64,000 nucleotides of DNA from Alphaproteobacteria bacterium (GCA_005884685.1 VBAH01000072.1:62001-126000), one strand, 5' to 3'. Positions 35,558 through 44,490 are shown, numbered from the stretch's first letter. Program-made: numbers and translations. Notes: generated by a model not told the origin, from the sequence alone.

Positions 35558-36054
35558 GCGGCGCCCGCTTCGACCTTGCGCCGCGCGTAGCGCTTGCGGA
35601 TGCGCGCATTCGCCGCCGGCCCCGGCACCATCGCGTAATCCGGCGCCGCAATGGGCCTGCCGGTCGCGCGGTCGAACACGCCGATGTCGGCCGGTTCGCC
35701 GGTCCGCGTGTCGACGACATGGACCATCGCGCCTTCCGGCGCGAAATGCCGGTTGCCGAACGCCATCAGGCTGAGCAGCACCGGGCGAAAGTCGCGCCCG
35801 CGCTCCGTCGGCACATATTCGTGGCGCGGCGGGTGCGCGCTGTACTGGCGCTTCTCGAGGAAACCGGCCTCGACCAGCCTGGCGAGCCGCACCGCCAGGA
35901 TGTTCGGCGCGACGCCGAGGCTTTCGCGGAATTCCTCGAAGCGGGTGTAGCCGTGCAGCGCGTCGCGCAGGATCAGGATGCTCCACCACTCGCCGACGCG
36001 GTCGAGGCTGCGGGCGATCGGGCAATGCATCTTCTGCAGGCTTTTCCGGCGCAT
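35554..36054 (-). CDS. HxlR-family transcriptional regulator
   Basis: A 166-residue winged-helix protein. The HxlR signature is clear: MHCPIARSLDRVGEWWSILI followed by LRDALHGYTRFEEFRESLGVAPNILAVRLARL, and a single conserved Cys near residue 11 that some members use for redox or electrophile sensing. An extra C-terminal part of about 55 residues follows the DNA-binding domain. The start is taken at ATG 36052-36054; a GTG one codon earlier is possible. It is coupled to the MATE pump and lies just downstream of a perfect 33-bp palindrome, so autoregulation and control of the divergent flavodoxin-like gene are likely. Confidence 0.9.
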   Translation of the reverse strand: MRRKSLQKMHCPIARSLDRVGEWWSILILRDALHGYTRFEEFRESLGVAPNILAVRLARLVEAGFLEKRQYSAHPPRHEYVPTERGRDFRPVLLSLMAFGNRHFAPEGAMVHVVDTRTGEPADIGVFDRATGRPIAAPDYAMVPGPAANARIRKRYARRKVEAGAA

Positions 36055-36066
36055 CACGGAATGATG

Positions 36067-36099
36067 GGCCAGTCACTTGCATCATGCAAGTGACTGGCC
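36067..36099. promoter_or_regulatory. Perfect 15-bp-arm palindrome, probable HxlR operator
   Basis: The left arm GGCCAGTCACTTGCA (36067-36081) is exactly complementary to 36085-36099 across the 3-base centre TCA. It sits 12 bp before the HxlR start codon and about 100 bp before the divergent gene. The core ACTTGCA/TGCAAGT resembles binding sites of dimeric winged-helix regulators. It has no U-tract and lies in a divergent promoter region, so an operator is more likely than a terminator. Confidence 0.75.
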
Positions 36100-36199
36100 G
36101 GCGCGGCACCCATGCGGATTTGCCGGGGCGCGCGGTGCGCGCGATCCTCGGAACGCGCGGCAGCGTCAGGTGTTATCGGAGGTTAACGGAGCGCCGCAC

Positions 36200-37276
36200 G
36201 TGCCGTCTCCCGACATCCGCAAGGGCATGCCGCCGGTCAAGCTGACGCGGGAGGAATTCGAGCGCCGCTTCAAGTCGCGCTTCGTCGACCCGGCCTTCGA
36301 CCCGCTGGAGCAAGAACTGCAGACAATCACCGACGCGGCGTGGGAAGCCTACGCCGACAGCCGCAAGGCGCCGCACACGCGCAAGGCCGGTCCCGGCTTC
36401 GCCGATCCCGACTACGATCTCTCGGTCGATTGGCTTGCGGCCCGCGACGCGATCGGAGAGGCGCAGCGGCGCCACGAGAATCCCGCCGAGCCCTCGCGCA
36501 TTCTCCTGATCAACGGCTCGGCGCGCTCCGAGCACACCTGTCCCGGCGAAATGTCGAAGACATGGCGGCTGGTCGAACTGGCGCGCCACGCGGTCGAAGC
36601 CGGAGGCTTCCGCACCGATGTGCTCGATCTGAGCCGCACCACATCAGAGTTCGGCAGGACGATCCATCCGTGCAAATCCTGCGTCTCGACCGCAATGGCG
36701 CTCTGCCATTGGCCGTGCAGCTGCTATCCGAACTACGCGCTCGGGCAGGCGCCCGACTGGATGAACGAGATCTATCCGCTGTGGGTCGCGGCGCACGGGA
36801 TCATGATCATCACGCCGGTGAACTGGTACCAGGCGCCCGGGCCGCTCAAGGCCATGATGGATCGCCTGGTGTGCGCCGACGGCGGCAACCCCGATCCGAC
36901 CTCGACCCACGGCAAGAAGGCCGCGGAGGCGAAGGCGCTGGAGCTCGCCGGCTGGTCCTACCCGCGTCATCTTGCCGGGAGGCTGTTCGCGGTCGTCGTG
37001 CACGGCGACACCGTCGGTGCCGAAACGTTGCGGCAAGCCATGGTGGACTGGGCGCACGACATGCACCTGATTTCCGCAGGCGCGAACGGCGAACTGGATG
37101 CCTATGTCGGCTACTACGAGCCGTATGCGACCAGCCATGAGGCGCTCGACCGCGACGCCGCGTTTCAGGAGGAGGTGCGCAACGCCGCGCTCACGCTGAT
37201 GGAAGCCGTGACGGGCAAGCGCGAGGGCCGCCTGGTCGCGGCCGGTGCGAGGCTCAAGGACCCGCGGCCGAAGTGA
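36200..37276 (+). CDS. Flavodoxin-fold NADPH-dependent FMN reductase-like protein with Cys cluster
   Basis: A 358-residue protein. After about 95 residues of poorly conserved lead sequence, a flavodoxin-like domain starts with ILLINGSARSEHT, the FMN phosphate loop pattern, and includes TPVNWYQAPGPLKAMMDRL. Between them lies a Cys cluster at residues 158, 161, 169, 173 and 175 (PCKSCVST ... CHWPCSCYP) that could bind an iron-sulfur cluster, as in iron-sulfur flavoproteins. The start is GTG 36200 with GGAG eight bases upstream; ATG 36227 is the alternative. It is divergent from the HxlR-MATE operon and probably shares its control. The substrate is unknown. Confidence 0.8.
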   Translation: MPSPDIRKGMPPVKLTREEFERRFKSRFVDPAFDPLEQELQTITDAAWEAYADSRKAPHTRKAGPGFADPDYDLSVDWLAARDAIGEAQRRHENPAEPSRILLINGSARSEHTCPGEMSKTWRLVELARHAVEAGGFRTDVLDLSRTTSEFGRTIHPCKSCVSTAMALCHWPCSCYPNYALGQAPDWMNEIYPLWVAAHGIMIITPVNWYQAPGPLKAMMDRLVCADGGNPDPTSTHGKKAAEAKALELAGWSYPRHLAGRLFAVVVHGDTVGAETLRQAMVDWAHDMHLISAGANGELDAYVGYYEPYATSHEALDRDAAFQEEVRNAALTLMEAVTGKREGRLVAAGARLKDPRPK

Positions 37277-37459
37277 CCGCGCGGAACCCTCGATCCATCA
37301 TACGAATTTCAGACGCGGGGCTGGGAGAATCGGCCATAAAAACCGCACATCGGGCGCGCACACGCGAATCGGTTCGCCTGCCCGAGAAGCGCTCGCGCCG
37401 ACCCTCTTTACTTGTTGCGTGCGTCGCCCAATACCATCAACGCACACAGGGGCTCCGTT

Positions 37460-39664
37460 TTGCTTAGTCAACAGCCGCAACACCCGCAATCGACCGAAAC
37501 ACTGTTCGAAGCCGTTCCCGAGACGCCGTTCTACATCCCGGCGATGGGCACGCCGTCGCGGCCGCGCCGCTCGCTCAAGCATGGCGACTGCTTCGCCGTG
37601 CTCGACAGCTTCGGCGACCTCGGTGCCTCCTCGGGCGGGCCGGACGGCATCTTCTATTGCGACACGCGCCATCTCGGGCAGCTCGAGCTGAAGATCAACG
37701 GCATGCAGCCGCTGCTGCTCGGCTCCAACATGCGCGACGACAACTCCATGCTCACGGTGGACCTGACCAATCCGGATTTCTATTTCGAGGACCGGCTGGT
37801 GCTGCCCAAGGACACGCTGCACATCGTGCGCACGCTCTTTCTCTGGCAGGCGACCGCCTACCAGCGGCTGCGCATCCGCAATCACGGCGACCGCGCCGCG
37901 CACCTGAACCTGTCGCTCGGCTTCGGCAGCGACTTTGCGGATCTGTTCGAGGTGCGCGGCCTGCGCCGTGCGCATCGCGGCCGGGCCAGCGCCACCGCGG
38001 TCGCGGCGGACAAAGCCGCGCTCACCTACCAGGGCCTGGACGGCAAGCCGCGGCGCACCGAGCTCACGTTCAACCCGCCGCCGGAACAGCTGTCGAATAC
38101 CGAAGCGTCCTACTCGGTCGAATTGGCGCCGGGCGCGAGCGCGACCATCTATGTTTCGGTCGAATGTTGCGTCGGTAGCGGCGAATGCCGTTCGCTGCCG
38201 TTCCAGAAAGGCATCCGCGCCGCGTTCCGCGAGCACCGGGCCGCCACGCAACGCCGTACGACGGTCGCGACCTCGAACGTGATCTTCAACGAGGTGCTGT
38301 GCCGCGCGATGGCCGACATCTCGATGCTGACTACCATGACGCCGCAGGGGCCGTACCCCTACGCCGGCATTCCCTGGTACTCGACCACGTTCGGCCGCGA
38401 CGGGATCGTCACGGCGCTGCAGATGCTGTGGTGCGACCCGCGCCTCGCGCGCGGCGTGCTGCGCCGCCTCGCCGCCTACCAGGCGACGGAGTACGACCCG
38501 CTCGCCGACGCCGAGCCGGGCAAGATCCTGCACGAGATGCGTGGCGGCGAGATGGCCGCGCTGCGCGAAGTGCCGTTCGGACTTTATTACGGCAGCGTCG
38601 ACTCGACGCCGCTGTTCGTGCTGCTCGCCGGCCTCTACGCCGAGCACACCGGCGACCTCGACACGCTGCGCGAGCTGTGGCCGAACATCGAGGCCGCGCT
38701 CTCCTGGATCGACGGCCCGGGCGACCCCGACCGCGACGGCTTCGTCGAATATCACCGCGCCGACGAGAAGGGACTGGTGAACCAGGGCTGGAAGGACTCG
38801 CACGACGCGATCTTCCACGCCGACGGCACGCTCGCGGTCGGGCCGATCGCGCTGTGCGAGGTGCAGGGCTATGTCTACGCGGCGAAGCGGCTCGCCGCGC
38901 GCTGTGCGCGCCGGCTCGGCAAGAACGAGCTCGCGGACCGGCTCGACGCCGCCGCGATGAAGCTCGCGGCGCAATTCGAGGCGGCGTTCTGGTGCGCCGA
39001 CATCGGAACCTATGCGCTCGCACTCGATGGCGCGAAGCGGCCCTGCCGCGTGCGCAGCTCCAATGCCGGCCAAGTGCTGTTCAGCGGCATCGCGGCGCCG
39101 GAGCGCGCCGCGGCTATCGCGCACGACATGCTGCGGCCCTCGTTCTTCTCCCGCTGGGGCATTCGCACGATTGCGCGCGAGGCGGCGCGCTACAATCCGA
39201 TGTCCTATCACAACGGCTCGGTCTGGCCGCACGACAACGCGCTGATCGCGGCCGGTTTCGCGCGTTATGGCCACAAGGCCGCGGTCGGCCGCGTGTTCGG
39301 CGCGCTGTTCGATGCCGCGAGCTACATGGAGTTTCGCCGGCTGCCGGAATTGTTCTGCGGCTTCCAGCGCAACCGCGCGCGCGGGCCGACGCTCTACCCG
39401 GTTGCGTGCGCACCGCAGGCCTGGGCCGCCGGCACCCCGTTCATGCTGCTGCAGGCAACCCTCGGGCTCGAGTTCGATCCCGACCGCCACGAGATTCTGC
39501 TGCGCTCGCCGGCGCTGCCGGCGTTTCTCGACGAGGTCACGCTGCGCCACTTGCAGCTCGGTGATTCCAGCGTCGACCTCACGGTGCGGCGGCACGGCGC
39601 CGACGTCTCGCTGCAGATCCTGCGCAACGAGGGGCAGATCCGCGTAGCGGTGGTCTATTCGTGA
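37460..39664 (+). CDS. Glycogen-debranching-type glucosidase (amylo-alpha-1,6-glucosidase family)
   Basis: An enzyme of about 734 residues with two parts. An N-terminal beta-rich domain (FAVLDSFGDLGASSGGPDGIFYCDTRHL) is typical of bacterial glycogen-debranching N-terminal domains. A C-terminal (alpha/alpha)6 barrel has YPYAGIPWYSTTFGRDG, NQGWKDSHDAI and the block SYHNGSVWPHDNALIA, where acidic catalytic residues sit in family GH63/GH15-like folds. It probably acts on alpha-glucosides or trehalose/maltose-like polymers. The start is uncertain: TTG 37460 has AGGGG seven bases upstream and is preferred over TTG 37412; the first ATG (37544) would cut the domain. Confidence 0.85.
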   Translation: MLSQQPQHPQSTETLFEAVPETPFYIPAMGTPSRPRRSLKHGDCFAVLDSFGDLGASSGGPDGIFYCDTRHLGQLELKINGMQPLLLGSNMRDDNSMLTVDLTNPDFYFEDRLVLPKDTLHIVRTLFLWQATAYQRLRIRNHGDRAAHLNLSLGFGSDFADLFEVRGLRRAHRGRASATAVAADKAALTYQGLDGKPRRTELTFNPPPEQLSNTEASYSVELAPGASATIYVSVECCVGSGECRSLPFQKGIRAAFREHRAATQRRTTVATSNVIFNEVLCRAMADISMLTTMTPQGPYPYAGIPWYSTTFGRDGIVTALQMLWCDPRLARGVLRRLAAYQATEYDPLADAEPGKILHEMRGGEMAALREVPFGLYYGSVDSTPLFVLLAGLYAEHTGDLDTLRELWPNIEAALSWIDGPGDPDRDGFVEYHRADEKGLVNQGWKDSHDAIFHADGTLAVGPIALCEVQGYVYAAKRLAARCARRLGKNELADRLDAAAMKLAAQFEAAFWCADIGTYALALDGAKRPCRVRSSNAGQVLFSGIAAPERAAAIAHDMLRPSFFSRWGIRTIAREAARYNPMSYHNGSVWPHDNALIAAGFARYGHKAAVGRVFGALFDAASYMEFRRLPELFCGFQRNRARGPTLYPVACAPQAWAAGTPFMLLQATLGLEFDPDRHEILLRSPALPAFLDEVTLRHLQLGDSSVDLTVRRHGADVSLQILRNEGQIRVAVVYS

Positions 39665-39838
39665 AGCATGCGCGGTATTAATTCTGCTGCCGGCACCTGA
39701 CATTTTATTCCAACACAAACGCGTGAATGGAAAATAGCGCGTGCACATTGTCTGCCGACGACTGCTGGAATAGGCTGCGGCGCGTTTTCGGTGGCCTTAG
39801 CACCGTCCGCAGCACGCCAAAAAATTCGGAGGACAGAC

Positions 39839-40798
39839 ATGTTCGAAATCTCACGCCGCGACCTGATCGTCGGCGCGGCCGGTGCCTATGCGGCATTCGG
39901 CCTTGACCGGCCGCTCGCGTTCATCGGCGCCGCGCAGGCGCAGACCACGCCCGCCGCGCCGGGCTTCAAATCGACCAAGGTCGGCGACCTTGAGGTCATC
40001 TCGCTTTACGACGGCGTGTGGGAGAAGCCGCACGACGAAAACTTCATCAAGGGTGCCAACGTCGAGCAGACCAAGGCCGAGTTGAAGGCCGCGGGCCTTC
40101 CCGACGGCTTCGTGCCGATCCCCTTCACCATGGTTGCGGTGAGGTCGCCGAGCGGCGTGGTGCTGATCGATTCAGGCACCGGCGGCCAGACCGGCGGACC
40201 GAAAGCAGGTCTCGCGATGCAGAGCATGCAGGCTGTCGGGATCGCGCCGAAAGACGTGAAGACCATCGTGATCTCGCACTTCCACGGCGATCACATCTTC
40301 GGCCTCAAGGCGAAGGACAGCACCGCGCAGGTCTTCCCCGATGCCGAGATCATCGTGCCGGCGGCCGAGCTGAAGTGGTGGACGCAGCCGATCGACTCGA
40401 TCCCCGCGCCGCGCCGCGGCAATGCGCAGGCGGTGCAGAACACGTTGCAAACCTGGAAGAACGTCAAACCGGTCGACGGCGAAGCCGATCTCGCGCCCGG
40501 CATCCGTGCGATCCCGGCGTTCGGCCATACGCAAGGGCACACCGCCCATCTGGTGAGCTCCGGCGGCAAGCAGCTGCTGGTCTCGGGCGACATCACCAAC
40601 ATCTACTCGCTGTTCGCCAAGCATCCGGACTGGCAGGCGCAGTTCGATCACGTGCCGGATCTCGCGGTCGAGACGCGCAAGAAGATGTTCGAGCGCGCCA
40701 TCGCCGAAAAGTGGATGGTGGCCGGCTATCACTGGGGCCTGCCGAACGTCGGCACGATCTCCAAGGACGGCAGCGGCTACGCATTCACCGCGGCATAA
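39839..40798 (+). CDS. Tat-exported metallo-beta-lactamase-fold hydrolase
   Basis: A 319-residue protein. The N-terminus carries a twin-arginine signal (ISRRDLIVGAAG), which suggests export in folded, metal-loaded form. The metal site HFHGDH is at residues 147-152, with later ligands in GHTQGHT and SGDITN. The layout is that of MBL-fold lactonases and hydrolases (AHL lactonase or methyl-parathion-hydrolase-like groups), but the substrate cannot be assigned. GGAGGACAGAC gives a strong ribosome-binding site before ATG 39839. It is a single gene, and its 3' side is closed by a palindromic repeat. Confidence 0.88.
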   Translation: MFEISRRDLIVGAAGAYAAFGLDRPLAFIGAAQAQTTPAAPGFKSTKVGDLEVISLYDGVWEKPHDENFIKGANVEQTKAELKAAGLPDGFVPIPFTMVAVRSPSGVVLIDSGTGGQTGGPKAGLAMQSMQAVGIAPKDVKTIVISHFHGDHIFGLKAKDSTAQVFPDAEIIVPAAELKWWTQPIDSIPAPRRGNAQAVQNTLQTWKNVKPVDGEADLAPGIRAIPAFGHTQGHTAHLVSSGGKQLLVSGDITNIYSLFAKHPDWQAQFDHVPDLAVETRKKMFERAIAEKWMVAGYHWGLPNVGTISKDGSGYAFTAA

Positions 40799-40809
40799 CC
40801 GGCGTTGAT

Positions 40810-40885
40810 GTAGGGCGGGCAAAGCGCGGTAGCGCGTGCCCGCCACGTCGGGATGGGCGGGCACGCTTCGCTTTGCCCGCCCTAC
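40810..40885. repeat. GTAGGGCGGGCAAAGCG palindrome, likely bidirectional terminator
   Basis: GTAGGGCGGGCAAAGCG at the left pairs with CGCTTTGCCCGCCCTAC at the right, and the inner GCGTGCCCGCC pairs with GGCGGGCACGC. It fills the gap between two convergent genes and begins 11 bp after one stop and four bp before the other. It is related in style, but not in sequence, to the element beside hisG. Confidence 0.85.
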
Positions 40886-40889
40886 GGAT

Positions 40890-41831
40890 CTACGGCGTGC
40901 GCCGCTCGGCCTCCGTCTCCTGAACGATGTAGCTCGGGCGCCTGCGCGTTTCGCGCAGGATGCGCCCGACATATTCGCCGATGATGCCGAGCACAAGCAG
41001 CTGCGCGGCGCCGAGGATCGCGATCACGGCGACCAGCGACGACCAGCCCGCGACGGTGTGCTGCACGAACAGGAAACTCACGATCGCGTAGACGATGAAC
41101 AACAGGCTGAGCAGCGCGAAGCCGAGCGCGAGCCAGATCGCGAAACGCAGCGGCCGCACGCTGTGCGCCGCGATGCCGGTGAGCGCAAGCTCCACCATGC
41201 GGGCCGCCGAGAACGAGCTTTCGCCGGATTGCCGCTGCCCGCGCGTGTAGGGAATGGTGACGAGCGGAAAGCCGAGCCAGCGCACCAGCCCGCGCAGGAA
41301 GATGTCCTGGTCCTCGATGCCGTTGACGACGTCGACCACCGCGCGGTCGAGCAGCATGTAATCCGCGCTGCCCGGCTCGATGCGCACGTCGCCGATCGCG
41401 TCGAGCACACGATAGTAAAGCTGCGAGCTGACGCGCTTGGCGGCCGCGACGCCGTCGTCGTCGCGCCGCGTCGCGACGATCTTTGCGCCCTCCTTCCAGC
41501 CCGCGATCAGCTTGGGGATCAGTTCGGGCGGGTGCTCGAAGTCGGCGTCCATCACGATCACGGCGCGGCCTTTCGCGTGGCGCAGCCCCGCGCGCAACGC
41601 CGCCTGATGGCCGAAGTTGCGCGTGAACGAGAGATAGCGGATCGCCGGATCGCGCGCCGCGCCGCGGATCGCCGCGAGCGTGCCGTCGCTCGAGCCGTCG
41701 TCGACGAAGATGATCTCGTATGAGCCGGCGAGCGCCATCGCCTGCGCGATCGCGGCCGCGATCGGTGCGATATTGCCGGCCTCGTTGTGGGCCGGCAGCA
41801 CGATCGAGATATCGGGCCCCGCAGCCCCCAT
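40890..41831 (-). CDS. Family 2 glycosyltransferase (undecaprenyl-/dodecaprenyl-phosphate sugar transferase type)
   Basis: A 313-residue membrane enzyme with a GT-A domain (ISIVLPAHNEAGN, FVDDGSSDGT, DAD at 95-97) and two C-terminal transmembrane helices (about 226-250 and 258-285). It is a paralogue of the enzyme at 15784-16770. It is divergent from a GT39-type transferase with a 113-bp gap. Such pairs (ArnC/ArnT; RgtE with RgtA-D in Rhizobium) load a sugar on polyprenyl phosphate and then move it to lipid A or core sugars. A similar task is likely here. The start is ATG 41829-41831. Confidence 0.9.
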   Translation of the reverse strand: MGAAGPDISIVLPAHNEAGNIAPIAAAIAQAMALAGSYEIIFVDDGSSDGTLAAIRGAARDPAIRYLSFTRNFGHQAALRAGLRHAKGRAVIVMDADFEHPPELIPKLIAGWKEGAKIVATRRDDDGVAAAKRVSSQLYYRVLDAIGDVRIEPGSADYMLLDRAVVDVVNGIEDQDIFLRGLVRWLGFPLVTIPYTRGQRQSGESSFSAARMVELALTGIAAHSVRPLRFAIWLALGFALLSLLFIVYAIVSFLFVQHTVAGWSSLVAVIAILGAAQLLVLGIIGEYVGRILRETRRRPSYIVQETEAERRTP

Positions 41832-41944
41832 GCATGACCTTCCGGCAATGACAAACAGTTGACGGCAGCCGCCTGCCCGGCTCTCATCCCCTCGGCGACG
41901 CAATCTAGGCTGATCCTCTTGCCGCGTACAACGGACAAGCCGGC

Positions 41945-43474
41945 ATGACCGGCGTCGCTGCTTCCCCGCCGCGGTTCGCCGCACTGGTGGACTACGCGCG
42001 GCGCGAGCCCGGCAAGCTCCTCGGCGTGGTGCTGGCGCTGCACCTCGTGATCTGGACGGCGCTGCCGGCGCTGCTGTCGCACAATCTGCAGCTCGACCTG
42101 GTCGAGGACCTCGCGCTCGGGCGCGAATGGCAGCTCGGCTACTGGAAGCATCCGCCGCTGCCGTGGTGGGCGGCCGATGCGGTCTACCGCCTCGCCGGCG
42201 ACGTGCACGCGGTCTACCTGCTCGGCCCGCTCGCCGCCGTCGCCTGCATGTATGTCGTGTGGCTCACCGGCCGCGACATCGTCGGCGGTTTCCAGTCGCT
42301 GATCGCGGTGCTGGCGCTCGAAGGCATTCACTTCTTCAATTTCTCGGTGCCGAAGTTCGCGCACGATCAGATGCAGCTTCCCTTCTGGGCGTTGACCGGG
42401 TTGTTGCTCTATCGCGCGTTCACGCGCGCGAGCCCCGGCTACTGGATGCTCGCCGGCGCCGCGCTCGCGCTGGCCTTCTGGTCGAAATACGCGGCCTTCG
42501 CGCTGGCCGGGAGCATCGCGCTGTTCCTGCTGTTCGATCCGGCGGCGCGGCGCACATTGCGCACGCCCGGGCCGTGGCTGATGGCGCTCGCATTCCTCGT
42601 CGTGATCGCGCCCAATCTGACATGGCTGGCCGACACCGGCTTCATGCCGTTCCGCTATGTCGATGCCCGCGCCAAGATCGCGACGCACTGGTATCAGGTG
42701 TTCACCTTTCCGCTGCAATGGACCGCGAGCCAGCTGTTCTTCCTCGCACCCGCGATCGGCCTGCTGGCGCTCGCGCTGATCGGGCGTTCCACGGCGCGTG
42801 TGCCGGTGGACGAAAAGACCGCCTTCGCGCGGCGCTATCTCGCGATGCTGGCGCTCGGGCCGTTCCTCGTCACCACGCTGGTCGCGCTCGTCACCGGCCG
42901 CCTGCCGGTCGCGATGTGGGGCTATCCGCTCTGGATCTTCGCGCCGCTCGCCGCCGTGGCATGGCTCGGCCCGGTGGCCGGGCCGGTGCGGCTGCGCCGC
43001 TACGCGGCGGGCTTCCTTGCGATCTTCATCGCGATGCCGCTTGCCTATGCGTTCGTGGAGGGGCTCGAGCCGGTGCTGCGCGACCGGCCGAAGGCGACGC
43101 AATTTCCCGGCCGCCTGCTCGCCGACACCGTCACGCGCAGCTGGCGCACCAGGTTCGGCAGCGCGCTCCCCTACGTGGGCGGCGGCGAATTCGCCACCAA
43201 CAACATCGCGGTCTATTCGGCCGACCGGCCGCGCGTCATCGTCCACGCCGATCCCGCGCTCAGCCCATGGATCGACCGCGAGGAGCTGCGCCGCCGCGGT
43301 GCGGTGATCGTGTGGGAGGACGGCCAGATCGATGCGCGCGCGCTCGCGCAATTGCGCTCCGATTACCCGGGACTCGACGTGCAGGAACCTCTCACTTTGC
43401 CGCGCCAGACTTTCGTCACGCACAACGTCCAGCCGGTGCGCGTGCATTACGCCTTCGTGCCGCCGCGGCCGTGA
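41945..43474 (+). CDS. Family 39 (ArnT-like) membrane glycosyltransferase
   Basis: A 509-residue integral membrane protein. Multiple transmembrane helices fill residues 20-370 and a soluble C-terminal domain covers about 375-509. The first periplasmic loop has the acidic pattern LDLVEDLALGREWQLGYWKHPPLPWW, which corresponds to the catalytic Asp/Glu and the HPP motif of GT39/ArnT proteins that use polyprenyl-phosphate sugars. It acts on the periplasmic face, probably on lipid A, core or another envelope glycan. It is divergent from the matching GT2 enzyme. The exact sugar is unknown. Confidence 0.88.
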   Translation: MTGVAASPPRFAALVDYARREPGKLLGVVLALHLVIWTALPALLSHNLQLDLVEDLALGREWQLGYWKHPPLPWWAADAVYRLAGDVHAVYLLGPLAAVACMYVVWLTGRDIVGGFQSLIAVLALEGIHFFNFSVPKFAHDQMQLPFWALTGLLLYRAFTRASPGYWMLAGAALALAFWSKYAAFALAGSIALFLLFDPAARRTLRTPGPWLMALAFLVVIAPNLTWLADTGFMPFRYVDARAKIATHWYQVFTFPLQWTASQLFFLAPAIGLLALALIGRSTARVPVDEKTAFARRYLAMLALGPFLVTTLVALVTGRLPVAMWGYPLWIFAPLAAVAWLGPVAGPVRLRRYAAGFLAIFIAMPLAYAFVEGLEPVLRDRPKATQFPGRLLADTVTRSWRTRFGSALPYVGGGEFATNNIAVYSADRPRVIVHADPALSPWIDREELRRRGAVIVWEDGQIDARALAQLRSDYPGLDVQEPLTLPRQTFVTHNVQPVRVHYAFVPPRP

Positions 43475-43538
43475 CCGGCCCTTGCGGCGCGGGTCGGGCG
43501 CAGGCATCGTTGCGCCGACGCAATGCGAGGAGCGCACC

Positions 43539-43775
43539 ATGAAGATGCTGATTGCCGCCGCCGTCGTCAGCCTCGGCGGGCTGGGTCTTGCGCAGGCGAT
43601 GCCGGTCGCGCCGGCGCCCGCCGATGGCATTGTCACGCTGGCGGCGCAGGGCTGTGGGCCGGGCTTCCATCGCAACCCCGCCGGACACTGCGTTCCCGAC
43701 GAGCCGGTCGTGCGCGGCTGCCGGCCCGGCTTTCGCCGCGACGCGCTCGGCCGCTGCGTTCCCGACCGCTACTGA
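43539..43775 (+). CDS. Small secreted Cys-motif protein (GCG-type repeats)
   Basis: A 78-residue protein with a signal peptide (cleavage near AQAMP, about 20). Two tandem units follow: GCGPGFHRNPAGHCVP and GCRPGFRRDALGRCVP. Each has a pair of Cys residues about 12 apart, likely forming disulfides. Small secreted proteins with GCGPGxHR...CxPN-type repeats are frequent in Rhizobiales; their role is unknown. GAGGAGCGC precedes ATG 43539. It is 65 bp after the GT39 gene and may share its transcript. Confidence 0.78.
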   Translation: MKMLIAAAVVSLGGLGLAQAMPVAPAPADGIVTLAAQGCGPGFHRNPAGHCVPDEPVVRGCRPGFRRDALGRCVPDRY

Positions 43776-43881
43776 GCCTTCGCGATTTGGCCCTGCCGTC
43801 GCGCCCGCACGCGGCGCGATGGACCCAATTTGCGCGCCGGCGATTGTAGGATGACCGGCGTGTAGCAGCAGCATCCTGCCA

Positions 43882-44367
43882 ATGAACAAGTCTCTTCAAG
43901 CAGCGGCCGAAGACCTCGTCGCGCGCGCGGCGCGCGAGAAGCTGACCGTCATCACGGCGGAATCCTGCACGTCCGGCCTGCTCGCAACGGTGCTGTCGGA
44001 AGCACCGGGCGCGGGCACGATCCTGCACGGCGGCTTCGTCACCTATACCAAGGAGCACAAGCGGGTCGCGCTCGGCGTGCCCGAGCAACTGTTGCGCGCG
44101 AAGAGCGCCGTTTGCCGCGAGGTCGCCTGCGCGATGGCGCAAGGTGCGCTCGAGCGCTCGACCGCCGATCTCGCCGCCGCCATCACCGGCGTGGCAGGTC
44201 CCGAGCCGGACGAGGACGGCAATCCGGTCGGGCGCGTCTACATCGCGGCCGCGCGGCGCGGCGGCACGGTGGACTGCTTCGAGAAGAACTACGGCGCGCT
44301 CGGGCGCGACGCGGTACGCGAGGCGGCGATCGCGGATGCCATCGCGGCGCTCAAGCGGCTGATTTAA
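43882..44367 (+). CDS. pncC: Nicotinamide-nucleotide amidohydrolase PncC (CinA C-terminal type)
   Basis: A 161-residue enzyme that deamidates NMN to NaMN for NAD salvage. It corresponds to the C-terminal domain of CinA, with the motifs TAESCTSGLLA, GGFVTYTKEHK and ITGVAGPEPDEDG. The N-terminal CinA domain is absent, as in many stand-alone PncC proteins. The start is ATG 43882 in an AT-light context with weak GCATCC upstream, so the ribosome-binding site is poor. It is a single gene followed by a palindromic repeat. Confidence 0.92.
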   Translation: MNKSLQAAAEDLVARAAREKLTVITAESCTSGLLATVLSEAPGAGTILHGGFVTYTKEHKRVALGVPEQLLRAKSAVCREVACAMAQGALERSTADLAAAITGVAGPEPDEDGNPVGRVYIAAARRGGTVDCFEKNYGALGRDAVREAAIADAIAALKRLI

Positions 44368-44380
44368 AGCGATCCCATGT

Positions 44381-44483
44381 TCCGCTCGTCCCCGCGAAAG
44401 CGGGGACCCAAGGGCCACGAAGAAGAAAGAACTGGATTCCCGCTGAGCCTGTCCCCGCGCAGGTGGGGACGGGAATGAGCGGA
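44381..44483. repeat. CTCGTCCCCGCGAAAGCGGGGACCCA family repeat, copy 2
   Basis: It runs from TCCGCTCGTCCCCGCGAAAG to GACGGGAATGAGCGGA. Internal landmarks GAACTGGATTCCCGC and CCTGTCCCCGCGCAGG are also present in the copies at 47977 and in ileS. It separates the convergent pncC and DUF6496 genes. Confidence 0.88.
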
Positions 44484-44490
44484 GAGCGTG

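Noticed and set aside
37298-39748. An 816-codon minus-strand frame opposite the debranching enzyme
   Set aside because: The plus-strand product has clear family motifs and the minus frame is compositional.
41558-43675. A 705-codon minus-strand frame opposite the GT39 gene
   Set aside because: It covers the GT39 gene antisense and part of the GT2 gene out of frame. It has no transmembrane or catalytic pattern.
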